From Pelomonas sp047654785 (GTDB taxonomy: Bacteria; Pseudomonadota; Gammaproteobacteria; Burkholderiales; Burkholderiaceae_C): a stretch of DNA of 64,000 nucleotides. Below the pieces are notes generated by a model. It was not told the origin of the DNA. It saw nothing but the letters and a program-made list of their open reading frames with translations, and made no database searches. This document shows, piece by piece, positions 8,262 through 16,786 of the stretch (within the stretch, counting starts at the first letter, position 1; every line of letters begins with the position of its first letter). The DNA lies in assembly GCF_047654785.1 (NCBI RefSeq), contig NZ_JASGKQ010000003.1:2046001-2110000 (forward strand), written 5' to 3'. Position numbers and translations under genes: made by a program.

Positions 8262-8636
8262 ATGAAGTTCCAGCTCGACGAGCCGCAGGGCGGCAACAGC
8301 ATCTCCCGCCATGACGCCCAGAGCATCTGGGTCAACGGCCGGCCGCACACGGCCAGCGTGCTGGTGCCGTGGCGGGGCGAAGTCGCCGCCTGGCCGCCTT
8401 CGCGCTTCGAGGAACTTCAGCCCGCGCATTTCGAAGCGATGCTGGCGCTGCGGCCGGAGCTGGTCGTCTTCGGCAGCGGCGCGCGGCTGCGCTTTCCCCG
8501 CCCCGAGCTGTGGCGGGGACTGGTGGCGGCGCGCATCGGCTTCGAGGTGATGGACATCGCCGCCGCCTGCCGCACCTACACCGTGCTGGCCAGCGAAGGC
8601 CGCAACGTGCTGGCGGCGCTGCTCATCGAGCGATGA
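8262..8636 (+). CDS. Mth938/NDUFAF3-like (DUF498) domain protein
   Basis: A 124-residue protein of the DUF498/Mth938 fold. Characteristic parts are YTVL near the end, the segment PELVVFGSGARLRFP in the middle and the pattern GFEVMDIAAACRTYTVLASEGRNVLAALL. No catalytic function is established for bacterial members; the eukaryotic relative NDUFAF3 helps assemble complex I. The ATG at 8262 lies about 115 bp from the divergent alaA start, so the two genes share a control region. It is followed by a TATAAT box and the peroxiredoxin gene. Confidence 0.85.
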   Translation: MKFQLDEPQGGNSISRHDAQSIWVNGRPHTASVLVPWRGEVAAWPPSRFEELQPAHFEAMLALRPELVVFGSGARLRFPRPELWRGLVAARIGFEVMDIAAACRTYTVLASEGRNVLAALLIER

Positions 8637-8666
8637 CCCGGGCGGCCGGGCGACGGGGCGAGGCTT

Positions 8667-8672
8667 TATAAT
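8667..8672 (+). promoter_or_regulatory. Candidate -10 box upstream of bcp
   Basis: A perfect TATAAT in an otherwise very GC-rich gap, 82 bp upstream of the peroxiredoxin ATG. No good TTGACA-like -35 is visible 16-18 bp upstream, so this rests on the -10 alone. Confidence 0.45.
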
Positions 8673-8754
8673 CGCCGGCTATTGCCTGCGGGCGCCCGCG
8701 TGACTTTGCGCACGAACCGGGGACCCCGCGAGCCCAACTCTGCCGCACCCCCCA

Positions 8755-9234
8755 ATGACGCCTGCGCTCAACAAACCCCTGCCGGAAATTGAGGCTCAAG
8801 CCACCGGCGGCGTGAAGTTCACCGGCAACGCCTTCCTGGGCAAGTCGGTCGTGCTGTATTTCTACCCGAAAGACAACACGCCCGGTTGTACCACCGAGGC
8901 GATGCAGTTCCGCGACCGCCACAAGGACTTCGTGAAGGCCGGCGCGGTCGTGCTCGGCGTCTCGCGCGACAACATGGCCTCGCACGAGAAGTTCAAGCAG
9001 GCGCTGGAGCTGCCCTTCGAGCTGATCGCCGACACCGAGGAAAAGCTCTGCCACATGTTCGGCGTGGTCAAGAACAAGATCATGTACGGCAAGAAGGTCA
9101 AGGGCATCGAGCGCTCGACCTTCCTGATCAGCCCCACCGGCATCCTGGTCGGCGAATGGCGCGGCATCAAGGTCGCGGGCCACGTCGACGAGGTGCTGAA
9201 GGCCGTCAAGGGCCTCAAGAAGGAAGCCGCCTGA
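8755..9234 (+). CDS. bcp: Thioredoxin-dependent peroxiredoxin, Bcp/PrxQ family
   Basis: A 159-residue peroxiredoxin reducing hydroperoxides. The peroxidatic cysteine is Cys45 in NTPGCTTEA. The second cysteine found five residues later in E. coli Bcp (Cys50) is Met50 here, so this copy lacks the usual nearby resolving cysteine; Cys99 (EKLCHMFGV), also present in E. coli Bcp, is the only other candidate. It ends in a Lys-rich tail. It is followed after 85 bp by a rho-independent terminator, so it is probably monocistronic. Confidence 0.93.
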   Translation: MTPALNKPLPEIEAQATGGVKFTGNAFLGKSVVLYFYPKDNTPGCTTEAMQFRDRHKDFVKAGAVVLGVSRDNMASHEKFKQALELPFELIADTEEKLCHMFGVVKNKIMYGKKVKGIERSTFLISPTGILVGEWRGIKVAGHVDEVLKAVKGLKKEAA

Positions 9235-9318
9235 GCCGCTTCGCTGGCGAGCCGGCGCGCCCCGGCGGATGTGCATAATCGGCGCATGCCCCGGGTCGCC
9301 TCCTCGCCTCAGACTGGA

Positions 9319-9349
9319 AAAGCCGCACTCATCCTGTGCGGCTTTTTGC
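9319..9349 (+). terminator. Rho-independent terminator after bcp
   Basis: Stem AGCCGCAC (9321-9328) with GTGCGGCT (9336-9343), 7-base loop, preceded by AA and followed by TTTTGCTTT. It lies between bcp and the phoH-like gene. Confidence 0.85.
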
Positions 9350-9399
9350 TTTCTGGCGCCGGGACCGCGTGGGGTTCACTTCCGCCGCTCTAGCCGTAC

Positions 9400-11046
9400 A
9401 TGCCACTGCCCAAGCCTCCCGCACAACGCGCCAGCCGCCTCGAAGCCACCGCCTACCCGGCCAACCTGACCCCCAGCAAACCCCGCGCCGCAGCACCCGC
9501 CGCCACCGCCCCCACGGCCGAGGTGCTGCGCCTGCCGCCCGCGCCGGCCGCCGCCAAGCCGGCCTCAGCCCCCGCCGCCAAGCTGCCAACCAAAGCGCCG
9601 GCCCAGGCCGCCGCGCCCAGGCGCGCGCGCAAGGCCGCGGCCGCCGGCCCGGCCAAGCTGTTCGTGCTGGACACCAATGTGCTGATGCACGACCCGATGT
9701 CGCTGTTCCGCTTCGAGGAGCACGACGTCTTCCTGCCGATGATCACGTTGGAGGAACTGGACGGGCACAAGAAGGGCATGACCGAGGTCGCCCGCAACGT
9801 GCGCCAGGTCAGCCGCGAGCTGGACCAGCTCGCCGCCACGCTGCAGACCAGCGGCATCCAGGAGATGGCCAAGGGCCTGCCGCTGGCCGGCACCGGCCAC
9901 CGCGAGGCCGAGGGCAAGCTGTTCTTCCAGACCGAGCTGATCGACACGCCGCTGCCGCCAGGCCTGCCGCAGGGCAAGGCGGACAACCAGATCCTCGGCG
10001 TCGTGCAGGCGCTCAAGAGCCGCCATCCGGGCCGCGAGGTGGTGCTGGTGTCCAAGGACATCAACATGCGCATCAAGGCCCGCGCGCTGGGCCTGCCGGC
10101 GGAGGACTACCGCAACGACAAGACGCTGGAGGACTCCGACCTGCTCTACACCGGCGTGCAGGCGCTGCCCGCCGACTTCTGGGAGCGCCACGGCAAGACC
10201 GTCGAGAGCTGGCAGCAGGGCAACACCACCTACTACCGCATCAGCGGCCCGCTGGTGCCCAGCCTGCTGGTCAACGAACTGGTCTACCTGGAGGCGCCCG
10301 ACGCCACGCCGCTGTACGCCAAGGTCACGGAGATCACCGGCAAGTCCGCCGTGCTGCGCACGCTGAAGGACTACGGCCACCAGAAGCATGCCGTCTGGGG
10401 CGTGACGGCGCGCAACCGCGAGCAGAACTTCGCGCTCAACCTGCTGATGGACCCGGAGTGCGACTTCATCACGCTGACCGGCACCGCCGGCACCGGCAAG
10501 ACGCTGATGACGCTGGCCGCCGCGCTGGCGCAGGTGTTCGACGACCGCCGCTACAGCGAGATCATCGTCACCCGCGTGACGGTGCCGGTGGGCGAGGACA
10601 TCGGCTTCCTGCCCGGCACCGAGGAGGAGAAGATGGGCCCGTGGATGGGCGCGCTGGACGACAACCTGGAGGTGCTGGCCAAGGGCGGCTCGTCGGCCGG
10701 CGAATGGGGCCGCGCGGCCACCAACGACCTGGTGCGCAGCAAGATCAAGATCAAGAGCCTGAACTTCATGCGCGGGCGCACCTTCCTGAACAAGTTCGTC
10801 ATCATCGACGAGGCGCAGAACCTGACGCCCAAGCAGATGAAGACGCTGATCACGCGCGCCGGCCCGGGCACCAAGATCGTCTGCCTGGGCAACCTCGCGC
10901 AGATCGACACGCCCTACCTGACCGAGGGCAGCTCGGGCCTGACCTTCGCGGTGGACCGCTTCAAGGGCTGGGCCCACAGCGGCCACGTGACGCTGGCGCG
11001 CGGCGAGCGCTCGCGGCTCGCCGACTTCGCGTCGGAAGTGCTGTAG
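9400..11046 (+). CDS. PhoH family protein with N-terminal PIN domain
   Basis: A 548-residue PIN-PhoH fusion (PhoH2/YlaK type), predicted to couple a PIN ribonuclease to an ATP-dependent RNA helicase. Residues 1-85 are a Pro/Ala-rich linker of low complexity. The PIN domain starts at KLFVLDTNVLMHDP (Asp91 is the first acidic site). The PhoH ATPase has Walker A GTAGTGKTLMT near residue 365, then FLPGTEEEKM, and Walker B IIDEAQNLTPKQMK. The long Ala/Pro-rich N-terminus is unusual; later starts would remove it but no better ribosome binding site was seen. Independent gene, with a terminator just upstream. Confidence 0.92.
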   Translation: MPLPKPPAQRASRLEATAYPANLTPSKPRAAAPAATAPTAEVLRLPPAPAAAKPASAPAAKLPTKAPAQAAAPRRARKAAAAGPAKLFVLDTNVLMHDPMSLFRFEEHDVFLPMITLEELDGHKKGMTEVARNVRQVSRELDQLAATLQTSGIQEMAKGLPLAGTGHREAEGKLFFQTELIDTPLPPGLPQGKADNQILGVVQALKSRHPGREVVLVSKDINMRIKARALGLPAEDYRNDKTLEDSDLLYTGVQALPADFWERHGKTVESWQQGNTTYYRISGPLVPSLLVNELVYLEAPDATPLYAKVTEITGKSAVLRTLKDYGHQKHAVWGVTARNREQNFALNLLMDPECDFITLTGTAGTGKTLMTLAAALAQVFDDRRYSEIIVTRVTVPVGEDIGFLPGTEEEKMGPWMGALDDNLEVLAKGGSSAGEWGRAATNDLVRSKIKIKSLNFMRGRTFLNKFVIIDEAQNLTPKQMKTLITRAGPGTKIVCLGNLAQIDTPYLTEGSSGLTFAVDRFKGWAHSGHVTLARGERSRLADFASEVL

Positions 11047-11064
11047 CGCTGGAGGGCCGCCGGC

Positions 11065-11517
11065 TCAGCGCTGGCCGCCGAGCAGGCCGCCCAGCATCCC
11101 GGCCAGGTCGCCCAGGCCGCCGCCGGCGGCACCCGCGCCCTGCTGCGGCAGCTGGCCGTCCGGCGTCAGCATGTCGATGATCTGCGGCAGCCACTGGCTG
11201 AGCTGGCTGCCGGCCTCGGCCGGCGACACGCCCGCCTGCTGCGCCAGCTGGCCGAGCAGGCCACCCGCGCCGCCCAGCGCGCTGCTGAGCTGGTCGGCTG
11301 ACACCGGCAGGTTGCCGCCGGTCGAGATCCAGCTCTGCAGCTGCTCGCCCAGGCCGCCGGCCTGCAGCTGCTGCAGCAGCCCGGCCAGCCCGCCCTGGGC
11401 CGAGCCGTTGGCCAGCAGCCCGGCGATCAGCGCCATCCAGTTCGGTCCGTCGCCCTGCGCCTGCTGGCTGCCGAGGGCCTGCGTGGCAGCGCCGAGGATG
11501 TTGTCGAGAAGTCCCAT
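11065..11517 (-). CDS. YidB-like (DUF937) protein
   Basis: A 150-residue protein starting MGLLDNILGAATQALG, the typical YidB/DUF937 opening, with SWISTGGNLPVSADQL and a C-terminal Gly-rich tail. The ATG at 11517 has a GGAG ribosome binding site about 8 bases upstream; longer versions of the frame have no family similarity. E. coli YidB has no established function. It is convergent with the PhoH gene (18-bp gap). Confidence 0.85.
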   Translation of the reverse strand: MGLLDNILGAATQALGSQQAQGDGPNWMALIAGLLANGSAQGGLAGLLQQLQAGGLGEQLQSWISTGGNLPVSADQLSSALGGAGGLLGQLAQQAGVSPAEAGSQLSQWLPQIIDMLTPDGQLPQQGAGAAGGGLGDLAGMLGGLLGGQR

Positions 11518-11629
11518 CGAAGTCTCCAAAAAAGAAAGGGCACGGCCCGGGGCCGCGGCGCGAGCATAGGCCAACACGCCCGCGCCCCCCGGCCGCTGCT
11601 GCCAGCGGCTGTCAACGCGCGCCCGGACA

Positions 11630-12838
11630 ATGCCGCGCACCATGCCGCAGCCCGACCGCTGGATCGCCCACCTCGACATGGACGCCTTCTACGCGTCCGT
11701 CGAGTTGCTGCGCTATCCGCAGCTGCGCGGCCAGGCGGTCGTCATCGGCGGGCGGCGCGCGGACGCGCCCCGGCAGCTGGCGGACGGCAGCTGGCGCTAC
11801 GCCCGGCTGCGCGACTACACCGGCCGCGGCGTCGTCACCACCAGCACCTATGCGGCCCGCGACCTCGGCGTGTTCTCGGCCATGGGGCTGATGAAGGCGG
11901 CGCTGCGCGCGCCCGACGCCATCCTGCTGCCGGCCGACTTCGACAGCTACCGCAAGTACTCGCGGCTGTTCAAGGCCGCCGTGGCCGAGGTGGCGCCGGT
12001 CATCGAGGACCGCGGCATCGACGAGATCTACATCGACCTGACCGACGTGCCCGGCGTGCGCGACGCCGTCGGCCACGACCCGCTCGGCGGCGTCAAGGCC
12101 GTGGCGCGCGAGATCAAGAACTCGGTCGGCCGCGCGACCGGGCTGACCTGCTCCATCGGCATCACGCCCAACAAGCTGCTCAGCAAGATCGCCAGCGAGC
12201 TGGACAAGCCCGACGGCATCACCGTGCTGACGATGGACGAGCTGCCGACGCGCATCTGGCCGCTGGCCGTGCGCAAGGTCAACGGCATCGGCCCCAAGGC
12301 CGGCGACAAGCTGGCCCGGCTGGGCATCGAGACGATCGGCCAGATCGCCGCCGCCGCGCCCGCCTGGCTCGTCGAGCAGTTCGGCGAGAGCTACGGCCGC
12401 TGGTTGCACGACGCCGCCCACGGCCGCGACGCACGCCCCGTCGTCACGCACAGCGAGCCGGTCTCCATCAGCCGCGAGACCACCTTCGAACGCGACCTGC
12501 ACGCGGTGCATGACCGCGCGCTGCTGGGCCGCATCCTCGACGAGCTGTGCGAGAGCCTGGCCGGCGACCTCGCGCGCAAGCGCTACGCGGGCAAGACGGT
12601 GGGCATCAAGCTGCGCTTCGAGGGCTTCGTCACCGTCACGCGCGACCAGACGCTCGAGCGCCCCATCGCCAGCGCCGCCGACATCCGCCGCGCCGCCGGC
12701 CTGTGCCTGAAGCGCGTCAGCTTCGACAAGCGGCTGCGGCTGATGGGCGTGCGCATCGGCAACCTCGTGCCCGCCGGCGAGGTGCCGGCCGCCGCGCGCG
12801 CCGGCCCGCCCGGGCGGGAAAACCTCTCGCTCTTCTGA
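11630..12838 (+). CDS. dinB: DNA polymerase IV (Y family)
   Basis: A 402-residue translesion DNA polymerase. The first metal-binding motif is HLDMDAFYASVE, the second acidic pair is in IEDRGIDEIYIDLT, and CSIGITPNKLLSKIASELDKP is the usual palm/thumb segment; a helix-hairpin-helix (VNGIGPKAGDKLARLGI) and a little-finger domain follow. The C-terminus NLSLF fits a beta-clamp binding peptide. An insertion after the VVIGG strand (residues about 40-60) is longer than in E. coli. A second ATG four codons in (11642) is an equally plausible start. The stop overlaps the start of the helicase (TGATG), implying coupled repair functions. Confidence 0.93.
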   Translation: MPRTMPQPDRWIAHLDMDAFYASVELLRYPQLRGQAVVIGGRRADAPRQLADGSWRYARLRDYTGRGVVTTSTYAARDLGVFSAMGLMKAALRAPDAILLPADFDSYRKYSRLFKAAVAEVAPVIEDRGIDEIYIDLTDVPGVRDAVGHDPLGGVKAVAREIKNSVGRATGLTCSIGITPNKLLSKIASELDKPDGITVLTMDELPTRIWPLAVRKVNGIGPKAGDKLARLGIETIGQIAAAAPAWLVEQFGESYGRWLHDAAHGRDARPVVTHSEPVSISRETTFERDLHAVHDRALLGRILDELCESLAGDLARKRYAGKTVGIKLRFEGFVTVTRDQTLERPIASAADIRRAAGLCLKRVSFDKRLRLMGVRIGNLVPAGEVPAAARAGPPGRENLSLF

Positions 12839-15168
12839 TGGCCGCGCCCGACTGGCACTACACCGTCTCGGTGCGCAGCCTCTGCGAGTTCACCGCCAAG
12901 CGCGGCAGCCTGGACCGCCGCTTCACGCCGTCCGCCACGTCGCTGGAAGGCCAGGCGGGCCAGCTGGCCGTGATCGCGCGGCGCTCGCCGGGCTACGAGA
13001 CCGAGCTGCCGCTGGAAGGCCGGCACGGCCATTTGCGCGTGCGCGGCCGCGCCGACGGCTACGAGGCCGACGTCAACCGGCTGGAGGAGATCAAGACCGT
13101 GCGCGGCCCCGTCGAGCTCGTCCCCGAGAACCGCCGCGCGCTGCACTGGGCGCAGCTGCAGACGTATGGCGCCCTCATCGCCGCCGACCGCGGCCTGGCC
13201 GAGCTGGAGCTGGCGCTGGTCTACGTGGACGCCGACACCCAGCACGAGACCGTGCTGCGCGAGACCGCGCCCGCCGCGGCGCTGCAGGCCGCGTTCGAGG
13301 CGCGCTGCGGCCAGTTCGAGGCCTGGGCCGCGCAGGAAGCCGCGCACCGCGCCGCGCGCGACACCGCGCTGGCCACCCTGCCCTTCCCGCTCGGCGAGAT
13401 GCGCCCGGGCCAGCGCCTGCTGGCCGAGGCCGTCTGGCGCGCGGCCGGCCAGGGCCGCTGCCTGCTCGCCCAGGCGCCCACCGGCATCGGCAAGACGCTG
13501 GGCACGCTCTACCCGCTGCTGCGCGCCATGCCCAGCCAGCGGCTGGACAAGATCGGCTACCTGACCTGCAAGGGCACCGGGCGCCTGCCCGCGCTGGAGG
13601 CGCTGCAGGCCGTGCGCCGCGCCAGCCCGGGCCTGCCGCTGCGCGTGCTCGCCCTCGTCGCCAAGGAGCAGGCCTGCGAGCACCCCGGCAAGGCCTGCCA
13701 CGGCGACGCCTGCCCGCTGGCCCACGGCTTCTACGACCGCCTGCCCGCCGCCCGCGCCGAGGCCGCGGCCGCCGCCTGGCTGGACCCCGCCACGCAGCGC
13801 CGCATCGCGCTCGCGCACGGCATCTGCCCCTACTACCTGGGCCAGGAGATGCTGCGCTGGGCCGACGTCGTCGTCGCCGACGTGCACCACGCCTTCGACC
13901 CCCACGGCCAGCTCCACGGCCTGGCCCAGGCCCAGGGCTGGACGCTGGCGCTGCTGGTGGACGAGGCGCACAACCTTGTCGCCCGAACGCGGGACATGTA
14001 CAGCGGCGCGCTGAGCCTGGCCCGCGTGCGCGAGGCCGTCGCCGCCGCACCCCGGGCGCTGCAGCCGCCGCTGCGCCGCCTGGCCGGCGAGCTGGCCCGG
14101 CTCGCCAGCGGCCCGGCGGCGGCGGACTACCAGCCGCTGCCCCAGCTGCCCGAGCCGCTGGCCGACGCGCTGCAGCGCGCCAACACCGCGCTGGGCGAGC
14201 ATGTGCAGCGCCACCCGCTGGAGGTGGGCGCGGTGCTGGAGTTCTACTTCGAGGTGCTGGGCCTGCAGCGACTGCTGGACCGGCTGGACACGCACTCGCT
14301 GTGCGACCTGCAGCGCAGCGCCGGCCGCGCGGCGGAGGCCGGCGCGCCGCAGACCCTGTCGCTGCTGGACGACGAGCCGCCCGTCGACACCGGCGATGTG
14401 CGCGACCTGCTGCTGTCCGTGCGCAACATCGTGCCCGCGCCCTTCCTGAAGGAGCGCTTCGCGGCCTGCCGCAGCGTCACGCTGTTCTCGGCCACGCTGG
14501 GCCCGCCCGACTACCCGCGCCGGCTGCTCGGCCTGCCGGACGACGCCGCGTGGATCGACCTGCCCGCGCCCTTCCCGCCCGAGCACCTGAGCGTGCGCGT
14601 GGCCGACCGGCTGTCCACCCGCTACGAGCACCGCCAGGCCTCGCTGGACCCGCTGGTGGACCTGCTCGCCGCGCAGTTCGCCGCGCACCCCGGCAACTAC
14701 CTCGCTTTCTTCAGCAGCTTCGACTACCTGGAGCAGGCCGCCCAGCGGCTGGCGCTGCGCCACCCGGCGCTGCCGCAATGGCGCCAGTCCCGCACGATGG
14801 GCGACGCCGCGCGCCGCGCCTTCCTGGAGCGCTTCGCGGCGGGCGGCCGCGGCATCGGCTTCGCCGTGCTGGGCGGCGCCTTCGCCGAGGGCGTGGACCT
14901 GCCCGGCACCCGGCTCATCGGCGCCTTCATCGCCACGCTCGGCCTGCCGCCGGTGTCGCCGCTGCAGGACCAGGTGCGCGAGCGGCTGGACGCGCTGTTC
15001 GGCCCCGGCCACGGCTATGCCGACCTCGTGCCCGGCCTGCAGAAAGTGGTGCAGGCCGCCGGCCGGGTGCTGCGCTCGGTGGACGACCGGGGCTGGGTGT
15101 GGCTGCTGGACCGGCGCTACCGCCGCCCCGAAGTACGCGCGCTGCTGCCCGCCTGGTGGCGGCTGTGA
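12838..15168 (+). CDS. Nuclease-helicase: PD-(D/E)XK plus DinG/XPD-like ATPase
   Basis: A 776-residue superfamily 2 helicase of the Rad3/XPD/DinG group. Residues 1-160 look like a PD-(D/E)XK nuclease: RGRADGYE, then EEIKTV with the catalytic Glu-x-Lys, then QLQTYG. Walker A is APTGIGKTLGTLYP and Walker B is LLVDEAHNL. Between them lie Cys residues (EQACEH, KACHGDACPL, HGICPYY) in the spacing expected of an iron-sulfur cluster. The C-terminal motifs LFSATLG, FFSSFDYLE and QAAGRVLRS complete the helicase. The ATG at 12838 is chosen because it overlaps the dinB stop by one base. Probable role: DNA repair or recombination alongside Pol IV (inference). Confidence 0.85.
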   Translation: MAAPDWHYTVSVRSLCEFTAKRGSLDRRFTPSATSLEGQAGQLAVIARRSPGYETELPLEGRHGHLRVRGRADGYEADVNRLEEIKTVRGPVELVPENRRALHWAQLQTYGALIAADRGLAELELALVYVDADTQHETVLRETAPAAALQAAFEARCGQFEAWAAQEAAHRAARDTALATLPFPLGEMRPGQRLLAEAVWRAAGQGRCLLAQAPTGIGKTLGTLYPLLRAMPSQRLDKIGYLTCKGTGRLPALEALQAVRRASPGLPLRVLALVAKEQACEHPGKACHGDACPLAHGFYDRLPAARAEAAAAAWLDPATQRRIALAHGICPYYLGQEMLRWADVVVADVHHAFDPHGQLHGLAQAQGWTLALLVDEAHNLVARTRDMYSGALSLARVREAVAAAPRALQPPLRRLAGELARLASGPAAADYQPLPQLPEPLADALQRANTALGEHVQRHPLEVGAVLEFYFEVLGLQRLLDRLDTHSLCDLQRSAGRAAEAGAPQTLSLLDDEPPVDTGDVRDLLLSVRNIVPAPFLKERFAACRSVTLFSATLGPPDYPRRLLGLPDDAAWIDLPAPFPPEHLSVRVADRLSTRYEHRQASLDPLVDLLAAQFAAHPGNYLAFFSSFDYLEQAAQRLALRHPALPQWRQSRTMGDAARRAFLERFAAGGRGIGFAVLGGAFAEGVDLPGTRLIGAFIATLGLPPVSPLQDQVRERLDALFGPGHGYADLVPGLQKVVQAAGRVLRSVDDRGWVWLLDRRYRRPEVRALLPAWWRL

Positions 15169-15213
15169 CGCCCGCCGCGCGTGACGCAGCGCACATCCCG
15201 ACAACAGCCCCCC

Positions 15214-15228
15214 TGACCCCGGGGGTCA
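15214..15228. promoter_or_regulatory. Perfect 15-base palindrome
   Basis: TGACCCCGGGGGTCA, 7-base arms around a central G, in the 205-bp gap between the helicase and the PEP-CTERM gene. Could be an operator or a weak hairpin terminator; there is no T-run after it. Nothing else definite was seen in the gap. Confidence 0.4.
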
Positions 15229-15373
15229 CAAATCTCAAGATTCGCCCAGAGAATCCGACCCGCCCAAAGAGCCAATTCAATACCAGTCAATGGAGCTGAA
15301 AAGCGGCAGATACCGGTTGCAAACCAGTTCAACGGGCATCGAATATTCAACACCACGAGGAAAGGACAATTCC

Positions 15374-16381
15374 ATGGCATTCATGACCCTGAACCGCATC
15401 GCCGCCGTCGCGCTGCTGGCCGCTGCGGGCGCTGCGCAAGCCGTGCCCGTCATCGATTTCGGCGCCGCCAACGGCTACAGCGGTTTCTTCTTCGGCAACG
15501 TCACGAACGCTGCCGACGTGGAAGGCCGCCTGGCCGTCGGTGGCGACCTGACGAACGGTTTCGACATCGGCTACCGCAATGCCTACGGCTCCACGGCACC
15601 GTCCCTCGTGGTCGGCGGCAACGTGACGATGACGCACGGCATGGTCTACAACGGCCCGACCTACGATGTCGACACCAACGCCACCATCGGCCCGTCGACC
15701 GCCCCCTGGATCCCCGGCCAGCTGAACACCGGCGACATCGTCTACGGCGGCACGCTGCAGGCGGCCGACTGGCAATACAAGACCGCGACGAAGAACGCGA
15801 ACTACCTCGACTTCGCCGCCGCCAAGTCGCAACTCGGCGGCCTGTCCAACAGCCTGGCGTCCGAAGCGGCCAACGGCAGCTTCTCGGTCGTCGGTGGCGG
15901 CGTCTCGCTGGTCGGTGACGGCACGTCCGACGTGCAGGTCTTCAACCTCGGCGACACCGCCCTGACCAACCTGTCGCTGAGCAACATCAAGGCCGGCGCC
16001 CACATCGTCATCAACAGCACGCTGACCAACGTCACCTTCGCCGGCGACTTCGGTGGCGACAAGGGCGACTCGACGGACCCGCTGGCCTCGTTCCGCGACC
16101 GCATCGTGTTCAACCTGGTCAACGCCACCAGCGTCAACGTCAACACCTTCGTGAACGGCAGCGTGCTCGCGGTGAACGCCGCCGTCAGCGGCTCCGGCCA
16201 CCTGGAAGGCATGCTGATCGCCGACTCGCTGGGCGCGGACGCGGATGGCCGCAAGCTGGAAATCGGCTACGAGCACTTCACCCCGACCTCGCCGGTGCCG
16301 GAACCGCAAACCTACGCCATGCTGATGGCCGGTCTGCTGACCGTGGGCACCCTGGCCCGCCGCCGTCGCCAGTCGCGCTGA
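15374..16381 (+). CDS. Choice-of-anchor A family protein with PEP-CTERM signal
   Basis: A 335-residue secreted protein. A signal peptide ends near AAGAAQA (residue about 23). The body, rich in Gly, Asn, Val and Thr, has the choice-of-anchor A pattern: FFFGNVTNAADVEGRLAVGG near the N-terminus, Asn-rich strands, then SVLAVNAAV and HLEGMLIADSL near the end. It closes with a PEP-CTERM sorting signal: VPEPQTYAMLMAGLL, then a basic tail RRRRQSR. Such tails are cut by exosortase, usually in exopolysaccharide-producing cells. A GAGGAAAGG ribosome binding site precedes the ATG. No exosortase gene lies in this window. A terminator follows. Confidence 0.9.
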   Translation: MAFMTLNRIAAVALLAAAGAAQAVPVIDFGAANGYSGFFFGNVTNAADVEGRLAVGGDLTNGFDIGYRNAYGSTAPSLVVGGNVTMTHGMVYNGPTYDVDTNATIGPSTAPWIPGQLNTGDIVYGGTLQAADWQYKTATKNANYLDFAAAKSQLGGLSNSLASEAANGSFSVVGGGVSLVGDGTSDVQVFNLGDTALTNLSLSNIKAGAHIVINSTLTNVTFAGDFGGDKGDSTDPLASFRDRIVFNLVNATSVNVNTFVNGSVLAVNAAVSGSGHLEGMLIADSLGADADGRKLEIGYEHFTPTSPVPEPQTYAMLMAGLLTVGTLARRRRQSR

Positions 16382-16451
16382 TCTGCCGGAAGGCGGCCGC
16401 CGGCATCGGCGCCGCCTTCCCCCAAGGCCCCGGGCGCGCCCCGGGGTCTGC

Positions 16452-16502
16452 CGCCGCCACCCTGCCTGGAGTTTCCAGTGCGCGTGGCGGCGTTTGTTTT
16501 TG
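16452..16502 (+). terminator. Terminator after the PEP-CTERM gene
   Basis: Stem CGCCGCCAC (16452-16460) with GTGGCGGCG (16484-16492), then a T-rich run TTTGTTTTT. A separate strong hairpin (GGAAGGCGGC with GCCGCCTTCC) lies just after the stop codon, at about 16387-16421. Confidence 0.75.
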
Positions 16503-16545
16503 GGATGTTCACTCAGGGCAGGCACCTGACGGGAAGGCCGGGCTG

Positions 16546-16645
16546 GCGCCGGGACGCGGGGATGGGCAATTGCTCCGTGTCCCCCGGGCCGCTGCGCGGC
16601 CCTCCTCCTTTACCTGCGCAATTACCCATCCCCGCATCCCGGCGC
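16546..16645. repeat. Inverted repeat of about 28-bp arms
   Basis: Arms 16546-16573 and 16616-16645 match at about 26 of 28 positions (GCGCCGGGA, then GCGGGGATGGG, then AATTGC), separated by about 42 bases containing a smaller GC hairpin. Located in the 405-bp gap between the PEP-CTERM gene and the LysR gene. Apart from this and the terminators, I see nothing coding in that gap. Confidence 0.7.
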
Positions 16646-16786
16646 TTCCACCAGCGGGTTTTCGCGGCGACGACTGAGCGCAACGCTGAACAGGAGGGCT
16701 CCCCGCCCTCCTGCGCCCAGCCCAACACCGGCACAAACACCAGCAGCAACACCAGCAACCCCCACACCGCTGGATACGATGCCCGC

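Noticed and set aside
12583..15204. Minus-strand open frame of about 870 codons opposite the helicase
   Set aside because: Low-complexity Arg/Gly/Gln/Val composition with no motif; the plus-strand helicase explains the region.
15318..15340. Possible sigma-54 promoter (GGCAGATACCGGTTGC) before the PEP-CTERM gene
   Set aside because: GG and GC are 12 bases apart instead of the required 10.
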